Assembly: GCF_902459505.1 (NCBI RefSeq)
Contig: NC_047096.1
Span: 2,914,001 to 2,978,000, forward strand
Direction of reading: 5' to 3'
Source: Geotrypetes seraphini
Lineage: Eukaryota > Chordata > Amphibia > Gymnophiona > Dermophiidae
DNA length: 64,000 nt
The position numbers and the translations under genes were made by a program. Under the pieces are notes generated by a model. It saw only the letters and a list, made by a program, of their open reading frames with translations, searched no databases and was not told where the DNA came from. This document shows positions 46,901 through 52,182 of the stretch, in pieces (position 1 is the stretch's first letter; every line of letters starts with the position of its first letter).

Positions 46901-47197
46901 ATCACATATTACTGTAGCAGGTAGTTGCAAAACTTTAAAAAAGGAAAAGTGCCCCAAACAGTCCAAGGCATCCCATCCCCCCCTGGGGTGGGGGAGGACC
47001 GGAAGAGGCCCCTCCTCCCCGCTCTCCTCACCGGGGGGGTCGGGGCCTGGCGCCCCCTGGCTGTACGTGAGCCTGACGTCGCGCAGGAAGCTGTGGGTCT
47101 CGCACACGTTGTGCTGCAGCCGCCCCAGGTACTTGTTGTAGCGGCTGAAGACGCGGCTCAGCTCCCGGCTCAGGGCCCCGCCGCCACCGCCCTCCAT
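16767..47197 (-). CDS. DSTYK: DSTYK (RIPK5), complete coding sequence in 13 exons
   Basis: DSTYK is a cytoplasmic, membrane-associated dual-specificity Ser/Thr and Tyr protein kinase linked in the literature to FGF/ERK signalling and cell death. The 13 exons sum to 2688 nt (895 residues plus stop; human 929), with every phase consistent. Residues 1-~610 form the large N-terminal regulatory region. A degenerate P-loop-like element ([10 protein letters not shown], about 84-93) is followed by long helical stretches. The kinase domain begins near 617: glycine loop GRGQYG 625-630, ATP-binding Lys 647 in CALK, catalytic loop HRDIKLKN 741-748, DLG (not DFG) 761-763, and APE 783-785. The C-terminus is GLDDST, as in human. 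The ATG context AGGATGG is strong. The N-terminal half diverges more from mammals than the kinase half. Introns range from 149 bp to 7.2 kb; introns 4 and 5 are almost filled by DIRS-like fossils. Confidence 0.96.
17165..17260 (+). mobile_element. CR1-like LINE 3'-end fragment
   Basis: The stretch from GGGACCTGGGTTGGCCACTG through GTCCATCAAGCCCAGTATCC to GGCAATTCTTATGTTC is the typical CR1-like 3'UTR end of this genome. The rest of intron 12 (17260-18868) holds a second short CR1-like piece at about 18010-18130 and otherwise nothing recognised. Confidence 0.6.
18869..19003 (-). CDS. DSTYK: DSTYK coding exon 12
   Basis: This exon encodes residues 789-833 plus one base: [20 protein letters not shown], then [20 protein letters not shown] and NNVKK. 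It covers the F-helix region of the C-lobe. The acceptor is TTCAG and the donor GTAACT. Confidence 0.95.
19280..19394 (-). CDS. DSTYK: DSTYK coding exon 11 (activation segment)
   Basis: This exon encodes residues 751-788 plus one base: [20 protein letters not shown], then [21 protein letters not shown] replaces the usual DFG, as it does in human DSTYK. The acceptor is TTACAG and the donor GTAAGA. Confidence 0.96.
19578..19691 (-). CDS. DSTYK: DSTYK coding exon 10 (catalytic loop)
   Basis: This exon encodes residues 713-750: [20 protein letters not shown], then [18 protein letters not shown]. It contains the catalytic HRD and the metal-binding Asn. The acceptor is CTGCAG and the donor GTAAGA. 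Confidence 0.96.
19700..20200 (-). mobile_element. L2-like LINE fragments in DSTYK intron 9
   Basis: ATATCCCACCAAATC and GAGCGGAGTTCAAGG at 19728-19770 look like a reversed L2-type 3' end. The TG-rich sequence at 19900-20200 looks like a decayed body of the same strand. No clean boundaries were found. Confidence 0.35.
20733..20865 (-). CDS. DSTYK: DSTYK coding exon 9
   Basis: This exon encodes residues 668-712: [20 protein letters not shown], then [19 protein letters not shown]. It covers the hinge and the end of the N-lobe. The acceptor is GGGCAG and the donor GTGAGA. Intron 8 is only 149 bp. Confidence 0.95.
21015..21171 (-). CDS. DSTYK: DSTYK coding exon 8 (kinase glycine loop)
   Basis: This exon encodes residues 616-667 plus two bases: [20 protein letters not shown], then [19 protein letters not shown] and ALEFHYM. 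It carries the glycine loop GRGQYG and the ATP-binding Lys of CALK. The acceptor is TTGCAG and the donor GTAAGT. It was found from homology. Confidence 0.95.
21590..21850 (+). mobile_element. MIR/CORE-like SINE plus CR1-like end
   Basis: AAGTGACTTTGCCCATGGTC with CACAAG, GGGATTTGATCTCAACCTC and CCAGTGAGCCACAGCC form a MIR-like core. It is followed by GGGCCGTGGCCCTTATCTGC and TATTTCTATGTTTCTA, a CR1-like 3' end. It lies in DSTYK intron 7. Confidence 0.5.
22642..22771 (-). CDS. DSTYK: DSTYK coding exon 7
   Basis: This exon encodes residues 573-615 plus one base: [20 protein letters not shown], then [20 protein letters not shown]. It is the linker just before the kinase domain. The acceptor is CCACAG and the donor GTAAGC. 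Confidence 0.95.
22825..23150 (-). mobile_element. CR1-like LINE fragment in DSTYK intron 6
   Basis: On the plus strand this reads CCATCCAGTCTGCCCATCTG, CCACCCTTTCTGTAAAAAAG and CACCTCTTAACTTCATCC. These are antisense to the CR1 reverse-transcriptase C-terminus, with near-identical relatives at 62165-62470, 43130-44035 and 18010-18130. Confidence 0.75.
23390..23610 (+). mobile_element. SINE/LINE-tail remnants
   Basis: AGACTGTAAGCTCTCTTGAG and GTACAGCACTGCGTATGTCT with AGTAGCGCTATAGAAATGAT form a tail known from many tetrapod SINE/L2 repeats. A MIR-like stretch, CTGGGGCAAGTCACTACC, follows. Confidence 0.5.
24064..24240 (-). CDS. DSTYK: DSTYK coding exon 6
   Basis: This exon encodes residues 514-572, starting [14 protein letters not shown] and ending [12 protein letters not shown]. 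The acceptor is CAACAG and the donor GTATAT; both ends are in phase 0. Confidence 0.95.
26470..27350 (+). mobile_element. Unclassified retroposon-like insert in fossil B
   Basis: This separates parts of fossil B. The plus strand starts with GC-rich sequence, turns T-rich from about 26980, and ends CGCCTAGAGCTTGTATAGGT then AAATAAAATAAATACAATAA, as a LINE or SINE 3' tail would. It includes a direct repeat of AAGTTAGGAATTTCT (27150-27182). Family not recognised. Confidence 0.45.
28232..28450 (+). mobile_element. CR1-like LINE 3' end inside fossil B
   Basis: This reads ACACCCTCCAGGGATTCAAG, TTCCTGCTGAACAAGGACGT, GGTCTTTGACC and GCAGCGGCAATTCTTATGTT. It matches the 3' ends of the CR1-like copies at 37500-37705 and 41110-41300, so it inserted late. 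Confidence 0.8.
30123..30206 (-). CDS. DSTYK: DSTYK coding exon 5 (84 nt)
   Basis: This exon encodes residues 486-513: [15 protein letters not shown], then [13 protein letters not shown]. It was found from protein homology, being too short to stand out as an open frame. The acceptor is CCCTCAG and the donor GTATGG; both ends are in phase 0. Upstream, the pyrimidine tract is native, but an inverted end of a DIRS-like fossil begins about 24 bp from the acceptor (30231). Confidence 0.94.
31827..33256 (+). mobile_element. L2/CR1-clade LINE inserted in fossil C
   Basis: The open frame is [65 protein letters not shown] and [10 protein letters not shown]. It ends at 32594, with frame changes upstream of 32160. 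The 3'UTR carries an AT minisatellite (32775-32920) and an internal duplication, then TAAACCGCTCTGAACTG and (TTA)n. A 13-bp candidate target duplication, CCGAGGCCGGAGA, lies at 31814-31826 and 33257-33269; the host element repeats similar motifs, so this is not certain. Confidence 0.8.
32775..32920. repeat. AT-rich minisatellite
   Basis: About five copies of a unit near 29 bp are built from ATATATCTATATATAACTAT. They lie in the 3'UTR of the LINE inserted in fossil C. Confidence 0.85.
34195..34430 (-). CDS. DSTYK: DSTYK coding exon 4
   Basis: This exon encodes residues 407-485: [20 protein letters not shown], then [20 protein letters not shown] and [12 protein letters not shown]. The acceptor is ACAG and the donor GTACAG. 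It ends in phase 0 and is very similar to human. Confidence 0.95.
34776..35433 (-). CDS. DSTYK: DSTYK coding exon 3 (largest)
   Basis: This exon encodes residues 188-406 plus one base, starting [11 protein letters not shown] and ending [17 protein letters not shown]. The first third is moderately diverged from mammals. From [20 protein letters not shown] onward it is nearly identical to human. The second half is rich in Glu, Lys and Leu and looks alpha-helical. The donor is GTCAG after AAAG. Confidence 0.95.
35640..36000 (-). mobile_element. L2-like LINE fragment in DSTYK intron 2
   Basis: On the minus strand [20 protein letters not shown] and [15 protein letters not shown] belong to the L2/CR1-clade reverse-transcriptase C-terminus. 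It has decayed. Confidence 0.7.
36750..37035 (-). mobile_element. CR1-like LINE 3' end (reverse)
   Basis: This reads GGTACCTGGCCAAAACCCAA, GTAGCAACATTTCATGCTAC, CCAGCTACGCTATACC and AATATTTCCTCCTATTGG. It is antisense to the CR1 copy at 50400-51190 and has one unit of the segment that is amplified there. Confidence 0.75.
37255..38095 (+). mobile_element. CR1-like LINE fragments
   Basis: 37255-37705 encodes [14 protein letters not shown]-type and [19 protein letters not shown] sequence and ends in GCAGCGGCAAGGCAATTCTT. 37716-38095 is an older piece encoding [20 protein letters not shown]. These are two separate 5'-truncated copies side by side. Confidence 0.8.
38712..38905. mobile_element. 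Palindromic hAT MITE with target duplication
   Basis: Arms starting CAGGGGTAGGCAATTCCGGT are mirrored at the other end (GGAACTGCCTACCCCT). The 8-bp target duplication ACCTATAC lies at 38704-38711 and 38906-38913. It belongs to the same broad family as 45140-45314 and the clusters at 7947 and 46251. Confidence 0.85.
39340..40135 (-). mobile_element. L2-like LINE fragment interrupted by an L1
   Basis: On the minus strand [20 protein letters not shown]-type sequence lies at about 39560-39650, followed by a decayed C-terminus. The L1 tail at 39664-40040 splits it. Confidence 0.65.
39664..40040 (+). mobile_element. 5'-truncated L1-like 3' end
   Basis: This is a T-rich 3'UTR ending ATTAAATTCAAATAAAA. 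It is flanked by a 15-bp target duplication, AAAAATCAGTGACAT, at 39649-39663 and 40041-40055. No coding sequence remains. Confidence 0.75.
40290..41300 (+). mobile_element. CR1-like LINE, 5'-truncated, well preserved
   Basis: The open frame runs 40305-40835: [14 protein letters not shown], then ADD-type catalytic box variant [42 protein letters not shown] and [12 protein letters not shown]. It continues in another frame, 40825-41184, to [19 protein letters not shown]. The 3' end is the standard GCAGCGGCAATTCTTATGTT. One frame change separates the two parts, so it is a fairly recent copy. Confidence 0.88.
41820..42345 (+). mobile_element. L2-like LINE 3' portion
   Basis: This is a decayed reverse-transcriptase C-terminus followed by TTGTAAACCGCATAGAACTT and TGCGGTATATAAACCGTTAT. 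Confidence 0.7.
42620..43014 (-). CDS. DSTYK: DSTYK coding exon 2
   Basis: This exon encodes residues 56-187. [18 protein letters not shown] followed by [11 protein letters not shown], and [16 protein letters not shown] followed by TIPEEDLE, align with human DSTYK. The acceptor is TTACCAG, the donor GTAGGT, and the exon ends in phase 0. It contains the P-loop-like element discussed in the findings. Confidence 0.94.
43130..44035 (-). mobile_element. CR1-like LINE fragments in DSTYK intron 1
   Basis: Reverse-strand CR1 pieces include CGCCTCTTAACCTCATTCCA, CCTGTGTGGTCCATCCAGTC, GGCATCTACCACCCTCTGAA and CTTATCTTATGTCCTCTAGT. On the minus strand 44031-43810 encodes a CR1-like C-terminal frame. 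There are at least two insertions. Confidence 0.7.
44036..46250. other. DSTYK intron 1, mostly unassigned
   Basis: Apart from the hAT MITE at 45140-45314, a decayed MIR-like SINE at about 45480-45665 (TTCACTTAACCCTCTGTTGC with CTCAGG) and an (AT)n run at 46180-46198, this AT-rich stretch shows nothing I recognise. Confidence 0.5.
45140..45314. mobile_element. Palindromic hAT MITE with target duplication
   Basis: The ends CAGGGGTAGGGAACTCCAGT and CCGGAGTTCCCTACCCCTG are inverted, and nearly the whole element folds on itself. The 8-bp target duplication GTTTATAC at 45132-45139 and 45315-45322 fits hAT. Confidence 0.9.
46251..46937. repeat. Tandem and inverted array of palindromic MITE beside DSTYK exon 1
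   Basis: Units start at 46251, 46415, 46579 and 46743, an exact 164-bp period. Each has the palindromic MITE (GAATATGCATGAGATCTATT...) plus a spacer, CAACTTACCTGCTACAGTAA...GATAGCTATGGAG. The spacer is the reverse complement of the sequence to the right of the last unit (about 46880-46937). The last unit and its right flank therefore form an almost continuous palindrome of about 240 bp (46693-46937), ending about 95 bp from the exon 1 donor. Confidence 0.9.
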
Positions 47198-47340
47198 CCT
47201 GCGCGGCCGCGCCGCAGACGACCGACAGCGCCGCGCGCCACGCCACCTTTATCCGCCGCCCGCCGCGAGGGCCGCCGGGTCTCGTAGTTCCCTCGCCCAC
47301 TTCCGGCTCCGCGCGCAGCCGCAGAAAACGGGCCGTCTGA
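46960..47340 (-). promoter_or_regulatory. DSTYK: CpG-island promoter of DSTYK
   Basis: This CpG-rich block covers exon 1 and the sequence upstream of the ATG at 47197. A MITE remnant (about 47377-47460) lies directly upstream, and a palindromic MITE array (46251-46937) lies directly downstream in intron 1. The unique promoter segment is thus bracketed by mobile DNA on both sides. Confidence 0.7.
47032..47197 (-). CDS. DSTYK: DSTYK coding exon 1
   Basis: This exon encodes residues 1-55 plus one base of codon 56. The start [20 protein letters not shown] and [19 protein letters not shown] parallel human [24 protein letters not shown]. The donor GTGAGG lies in the CpG island. The end of the exon ([10 protein letters not shown]) does not resemble the human sequence. 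Confidence 0.92.
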
Positions 47341-47376
47341 TTGGAGGAGCTGCGTACATCCGGGCCTCAAAAGGTA

Positions 47377-47460
47377 GACCAGAAAATGGAGGACGGGTTG
47401 AGACATCCGGGAGGTAAAATCCGGATGTCTCCAAGTCTGGCTTTCGAGATCTTGTTCCAT
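47377..47460. mobile_element. MITE remnant upstream of DSTYK
   Basis: CCAGAAAATGGAGGACGGGT with TGAGACATCCGGG and AAAATCCGGATGTCTC matches the arms of the MITE at 7398-7542. It lies 180-260 bp upstream of the DSTYK ATG, so it may be in the promoter or 5'UTR. Confidence 0.6.
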
Positions 47461-47516
47461 TCGAGTAGGAAATAGCTTTGCTTCCTCATTTGTTCCAGTC
47501 TGGTCAACTGAACAGT

Positions 47517-48060
47517 ACTTAGGCCCATATTCTATAAACTGCGCTTGAAGTAGGCGCCTAACTTAAGTGGCAAAGTCAGTTAAAATCAATTTTTCAATAG
47601 TTAAAAATGTAGGCACCTAGATTGCGTCTAGGTCAAAATAGGCGTGGCTAACTCCAGAAATGACCTCAGGTGGCGCCTTAGACGCAACTCACATCAAACC
47701 TGTGCACCAGAAATGTAGTAATAATAATAATAACTTTATTTTTGTATACCGCAGTACCAGAATAGTTCAGAGCGGTTTACATGACAAGAGACTGTACATC
47801 TACAGCGAAATTTACAAATAAGTCAATCAATCAATATAACTTAGCGAGTCGGGAGCACGCAAGAAGGAGATAGAGAGGTTATAAACAAGTCAATCGGCGT
47901 GGCTTAGGAAAACCTTAGGCCTTGAAAACCCTGCTGTACATTTCCAGCGCCTCTGTTTGAGGTAGCTACCATTCGACAAACACCGCTGTTGCGTGATTGA
48001 CGTGATTGGCGGCCACCGATAGCCAAGCTTGAGAAAGGGAAGCTATTCATTAGGCCCTTA
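47517..48060. mobile_element. MITE with 'ttaggcccatattctataa' start, split by a LINE tail
   Basis: The left part, 47517-47715, has AGGCGCCTAACTTAAGTGGC and GTGGCGCCTTAGACGC. A minus-strand LINE tail (47718-47880) follows with (AAT)n, ACTTTATTTTTGTATACCGC and AGAGCGGTTTACATGACAAG. The right part, 47890-48060, ends TTCATTAGGCCC. Confidence 0.55.
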
Positions 48061-48157
48061 AGCTGGAGTTAGTACACAAAAACAGGTTCCTACAAAAAAT
48101 GCTCAAGCACTTTGCAGTAATCTATCTGTTTCCACTCAGTAAACCCCATGTATGTAT

Positions 48158-48480
48158 CAGTAGTGTAGCAAGAGTAAGCGCTGCCCCTCCCCTGCGCGTG
48201 AACGTGCCCCTTCCCCATACCTTTTTAACTTCAGCGCAAGCATGCATCGGCTTTGATGCTCTCTCTAACATCACTTCCTAGGTGCGGGTCCCGGAAGTGA
48301 CATCGGAGAGAGCTCAGAAGCTGATGCGGGCAGCAAGTGGGTGGTTGCTTGTGCCAAAATTAAAAAGGTATGAGGTAAGGGAAGGGGGGGGGGGGCGTAA
48401 GGAGGAGGTGTGCTGGCGCCCTAAGCAAGATGGTGCCCGGGGCAGACTGTCCCCCTCACCCCCCTTACTACGCCACTCTG
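48158..48480. mobile_element. MITE with CAGTRGYGTA ends
   Basis: The ends CAGTAGTGTAGCAAGAGTAA and CTTACTACGCCACTCTG are imperfect inverted repeats. An inner stem CATCACTTCC / GGAAGTGACATC lies at 48265-48310. There is no coding capacity. Confidence 0.6.
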
Positions 48481-48854
48481 TGTGGGTTTATTAAAATATA
48501 TTTTTTGGGAGGAGGCATATAATGGGAAGAGAGTGGTGTTCCTGCGTTATCCAATTAATAAGTTATGTTAGTGTGCACTAATTAGATAGTGCAGAGTTAA
48601 CATGGGAGCACCTGTTGCTGTTGTTAGGTGCCCTCGACTCGTTCTGGAGGGTGGGGGTGGGGGGAGTTAAGTCTCATGAAAGAGAAGTGCAAGGGGAGGC
48701 TAGAGGACAAGAAGAAGCTCCCCCCCAGGCACTGCCAGTTGAGGCGTAATGGGGGGGAGGGGGGTGTCAATCCTCTAGGGATGTACACAGTGCGCGCACG
48801 TGGAGGTGAAAGAGGCACGTTGATGACTTGCAAATCTAAAAATAAATCAGTTTT

Positions 48855-49710
48855 CTGCTAGTCTGGAAAGGTCCTCCAGCATCACCCCCATGGTTCTTTT
48901 CATCTGATTCCTTCGAACTTCCCAAACATGATGTCCTTCTCAAGTGATCTTTCTCTTCTGATGGTGTGACCATAATAAGACAGTCGTAACTTTATCATTT
49001 GGGCTTTCAGTGACATTGCCGGATTGATCTCTTCCAGAATCGATTTGTTACTTCTTCTGGTGGTCCACAGCATAAAATCTTCTTTCTGTCTTTCATAGTA
49101 AATGAAATGACAGCAGATAAAGACCTGAATAGTTCATCCAGTCTGCCCATAAGTTATACCCATTAAAAAATACATGATTAAATTAACTTTTCTCTTCTTT
49201 GATATTTCTGGGCCATAGATTGTAAAGTCTGGTATTGTCCTAGGTTCCAAATGCTGAAGTTGCCGTCCAGGCTCACTCCAGCCTATCCAACCATCCTGTT
49301 CTTTGCAGGATATCTACTGTAAAGTCTGGCCAGTATCATCCTCATGTTCCATATTGTGAAGTTCCCATTGATGCCCACCCCAGCCCATCCTACACCAAAT
49401 CACCATATATGGGACACAGACCATGAAGGTCTGTCCAATACCGGCCTTAGTTCTATAATTTATATCCTTCGTCCAGCTTTCGCATCCATAACGAACCACT
49501 GAGAAAATGAGTGCGTGGACAAGTCTGATCTTCATTTGGAGTGTTACCTTCTTGCCTTTGAATACTTTGTCACGAGCCTTCATTGAAAAGCGACCAAGTG
49601 CTATTCTGCGTATTTCCTCCCTGATAGTTGCTTCTTTGTTTACAAAAGAGCCCAGAGTTGTAAAGGATTTCAGTCTCCTGGGTTCTTTTGTAAACGGGAG
49701 CACCTAGCAC
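48855..49710 (-). mobile_element. RTE/Vingi-like LINE fragment interrupted by CR1-like piece
   Basis: On the minus strand 49700-49445 encodes IREEIRRIALGRFSMKARDK and FSVVRYGCESWT, and 49083-48880 encodes SNKSILEEINPAMSLKAQMI with LRLSYYGHTIRRE. This is the end of a reverse transcriptase unlike the CR1/L2 copies around it. A CR1-like fragment (about 49095-49440) lies between. Confidence 0.65.
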
Positions 49711-49984
49711 CTCTTAACTAGGAGGCCATGACTGCTCTTGCATTAATTTTTTGCAGGTCACACACAGTAATGGCAAATAAAAAAAACACCCTAAAAAGTG
49801 CCTTGTTAAATCTGGGCTTAGGATGCAGGAAAGTTCCACATTAAGATACATTAAGCCCAGATGTCACTGCACTTTAGTTAAAAGGCCCTATATAGCTAGA
49901 TATATGCAATGTCCATGACAGCTGCAGATGCATGTGAAAGACATATCCAGGTGAGGAATGGGTAATATCAAAGCCAGATCACAT

Positions 49985-50165
49985 TAAGAACAGTGTGGCA
50001 CAGTGGTTAAAGCTCCAGCCTCAGCATCCTGAGGTTGGGGGTTCAAACCCATGCTGCTCCTTGTGACCCTGGGCAAGTCACTTAATCCCCCTATTGCCCC
50101 AAGTACATTAGATAGATTCTGAGCTCCCCTGGAAGAACAGTATAGAAAATTGAATAAATAAATAA
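49985..50165 (+). mobile_element. tRNA-derived SINE (MIR/CORE-like)
   Basis: The A-box-like TGTGGCACAGTGGTTAAAGC and B-box-like GGGTTCAAACCC are followed by a core, GTGACCCTGGGCAAGTCACT, and a tail ending in (AAT)n. This is the clearest Pol III SINE of the window. Confidence 0.8.
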
Positions 50166-50399
50166 CACAATATATTGTGTGTTAATTTTTTTAACTTGTA
50201 TTTTTTATTAAAAATTACTTTCAACATCACATATACTGTATAAGCATCCAATTATCCATAATACAAACCAGAAATGTGAGCCATTATGCATCAAAAAGGT
50301 ACAGTTAGTACAGATAATATCTTCTATATCAATGTTGTCCAAAAATACTAATCCCTCATTCCCCTTCTCTGTCAAAAATTACAAAGACTAGGAGACACT

Positions 50400-51190
50400 C
50401 AATGAAGTTACAGGGAAATATTTTTAAAACCAATAGGAGGAAATATTTTTTCACTCAGAGAATAGTTATTTATTTATTTAAAATTTTACATACCGCATAA
50501 AAACTACACGCGGTTTACAAAATTACATGCATACATATTAAAAATACTAAAACATGTTTCGACAGAACAAACAGAATAAAAATTAACTAACAGTATCATA
50601 ATTTTAAAATCTTTTTTTCAAATTCATCCAAGATGGAAAGACAAAATCGCATAAGAACATTTACAGGACGGTAAGGCTTCAGCAGCAAATAGCATTAGCA
50701 CATGAAGGCATTAACAAATACAGTAATTGTGTTTTCAACATTTTCTTAAAATTTAGTCTCCCATCACAAAATCATATTGCCAGAGGTTGTAGCCAGATAG
50801 CGTAGCTGGTTTTAAGAAAGGTTTGGACAATTTCCTGGAGGAAAAGTCCATAGTCTGTTATTGAGAAAGACATGGGGGAAGCCACTGCTTCCCTGGATCG
50901 GTAGCATGGAATGTTGCTACTCCTTGGGAATTCCGCATGGAATGTTGCTACTCTTTGGGGATTCCGCATGGAATCTTGCTACTCCTTGGGCATTCCGCAT
51001 GGAATGTTGCTACTCCTTGGGGATTCCGCATGGAATGTTGCTACTCTTTGGGGATTCCGCATGGAATGTTGCTACTCCTTGGGTTTTGGCCAGGTATTAG
51101 TGACCTGGATTGGCCACTGTGGGGATGGGCTACTGAGCTTGATGGACCATTGGTCTGACCCAGTAAGGCTATTCTTATGTTCTTATGTTA
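50400..51190 (+). mobile_element. CR1-like LINE 3' end with nested tail and minisatellite
   Basis: CR1 sequence at 50400-50460 (ACCAATAGGAGGAAATATTT) resumes near 50770 after a minus-strand L2-type tail (about 50462-50760; TACATACCGCATAAAAACTA, GCGGTTTACAAAATTACATG). It ends GATGGACCATTGGTCTGACC then GCTATTCTTATGTTCTTATG. A 31-bp minisatellite lies inside. Confidence 0.8.
50904..51089 (+). repeat. 31-bp minisatellite, six units
   Basis: Six tandem units of 31 bp begin GCATGGAATGTTGCTACTCC and end with GGATTCC. Unit variants differ at one to three positions. Related CR1 copies in this window (36750-36830 reversed, 61570-61620) have a single unit. Confidence 0.92.
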
Positions 51191-51225
51191 ATTTGCATGC
51201 AAAGTGTGAGAGAAGATAATATTAT

Positions 51226-51410
51226 GAGAGGCCACTGAAAAGTTCTCAGCCCAACCATGAAGAGAATGATGTGGAGCCGTGAAACTTACAAGTTATTCCT
51301 CACTTTTCATTTCATTTCATATTATTGAAATGAAAAATGTCAAGAAAAATGTGGAATAACTTGTAAGTCTCATGACTCCACATTATTTTCTTGGTCGGGC
51401 TGAATGAACA
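51226..51410. mobile_element. Tc1/mariner-type palindromic MITE, incomplete
   Basis: CACTGAAAAGTTCTCAGCCC and the inverse TTGGTCGGGCTGAA are arms of the family with CGAGGGG...CTGCTGAAAAG ends. An inner stem (ATGTGGAGCCGTGAAACTTA) is mirrored. Full ends are lacking. Confidence 0.6.
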
Positions 51411-51412
51411 TA

Positions 51413-51598
51413 GGGCTCCTTTTATCAAGGTGCACTAGCGGGGTTAGCGCGTCGGACGTTTCATCGCGCACTAACCCCCGCGGCAAGCCAAAAAACTAAC
51501 GCCTCGTCAATGCAGGCGTTAGCGACTAGCGCGGCAGGCGGTTTAACGTGCGGTATTCCACGCATTAAACCCCTACCGCAGCTTGATAAAAGGAGCCC
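51413..51598. mobile_element. MITE with GGGCTCCTTTTATCAAG ends
   Basis: The ends GGGCTCCTTTTATCAAG and CTTGATAAAAGGAGCCC are perfect inverted repeats of 17 bp. The interior is rich in GCGTTAGCG-type CpG motifs. Confidence 0.8.
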
Positions 51599-52182
51599 AT
51601 AGTCTAAAAGTTTTGTTCTGCTGGTTCTTGACAGTGGAGAGGCTTTCCTGGATTCAGGCTAGTGCCCCTATAAACTGTTGGAAAGGGTGGAAAAGTGGGA
51701 ACCTGATAAGCTAGCCATGCTCTCTGATTAAACCTTTCTGCTTAAGTGAAGCCGATGGTCTTCAACAGATCTTGAAATGACCAGTCTTCTGTCACCTGAG
51801 ATATCTCTTTTCTATAGAGGACAATTAACCACAATTCTTCAGCGCAGAAATCTATATCCTACTGTCTCTATAGCTTCTGAATGAAGAAAAAAAAAACCAC
51901 CCCAATATCCTTCATGAAGTCATTTCAACAATGATTTCACTACATAGTGTTAATGGAAAACCTTGTGTTAATCTTGTTGCAATACAAACTGGTAGACATT
52001 TAGAAGCACAGGAAAGCAGGAGGATAGAGAATGACCAAATAACCCATTTCCTGGCTGTTAGTATGCTATACAGACTGGAGACGTTCAAACAAATTTCCTT
52101 TCCTCTGCTGCTCTTTCAACACACTCTGACTCCTGTGGTGAATAAACCGGAAACCGAGTGATAGGTTTTCCAGAGCTCCCTC

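Noticed and set aside
46251-46937. Regular 164-bp repeats with spacers as a possible CRISPR-like array
   Set aside because: This is vertebrate DNA, the 'spacers' are identical to each other, and each unit is a palindromic MITE.
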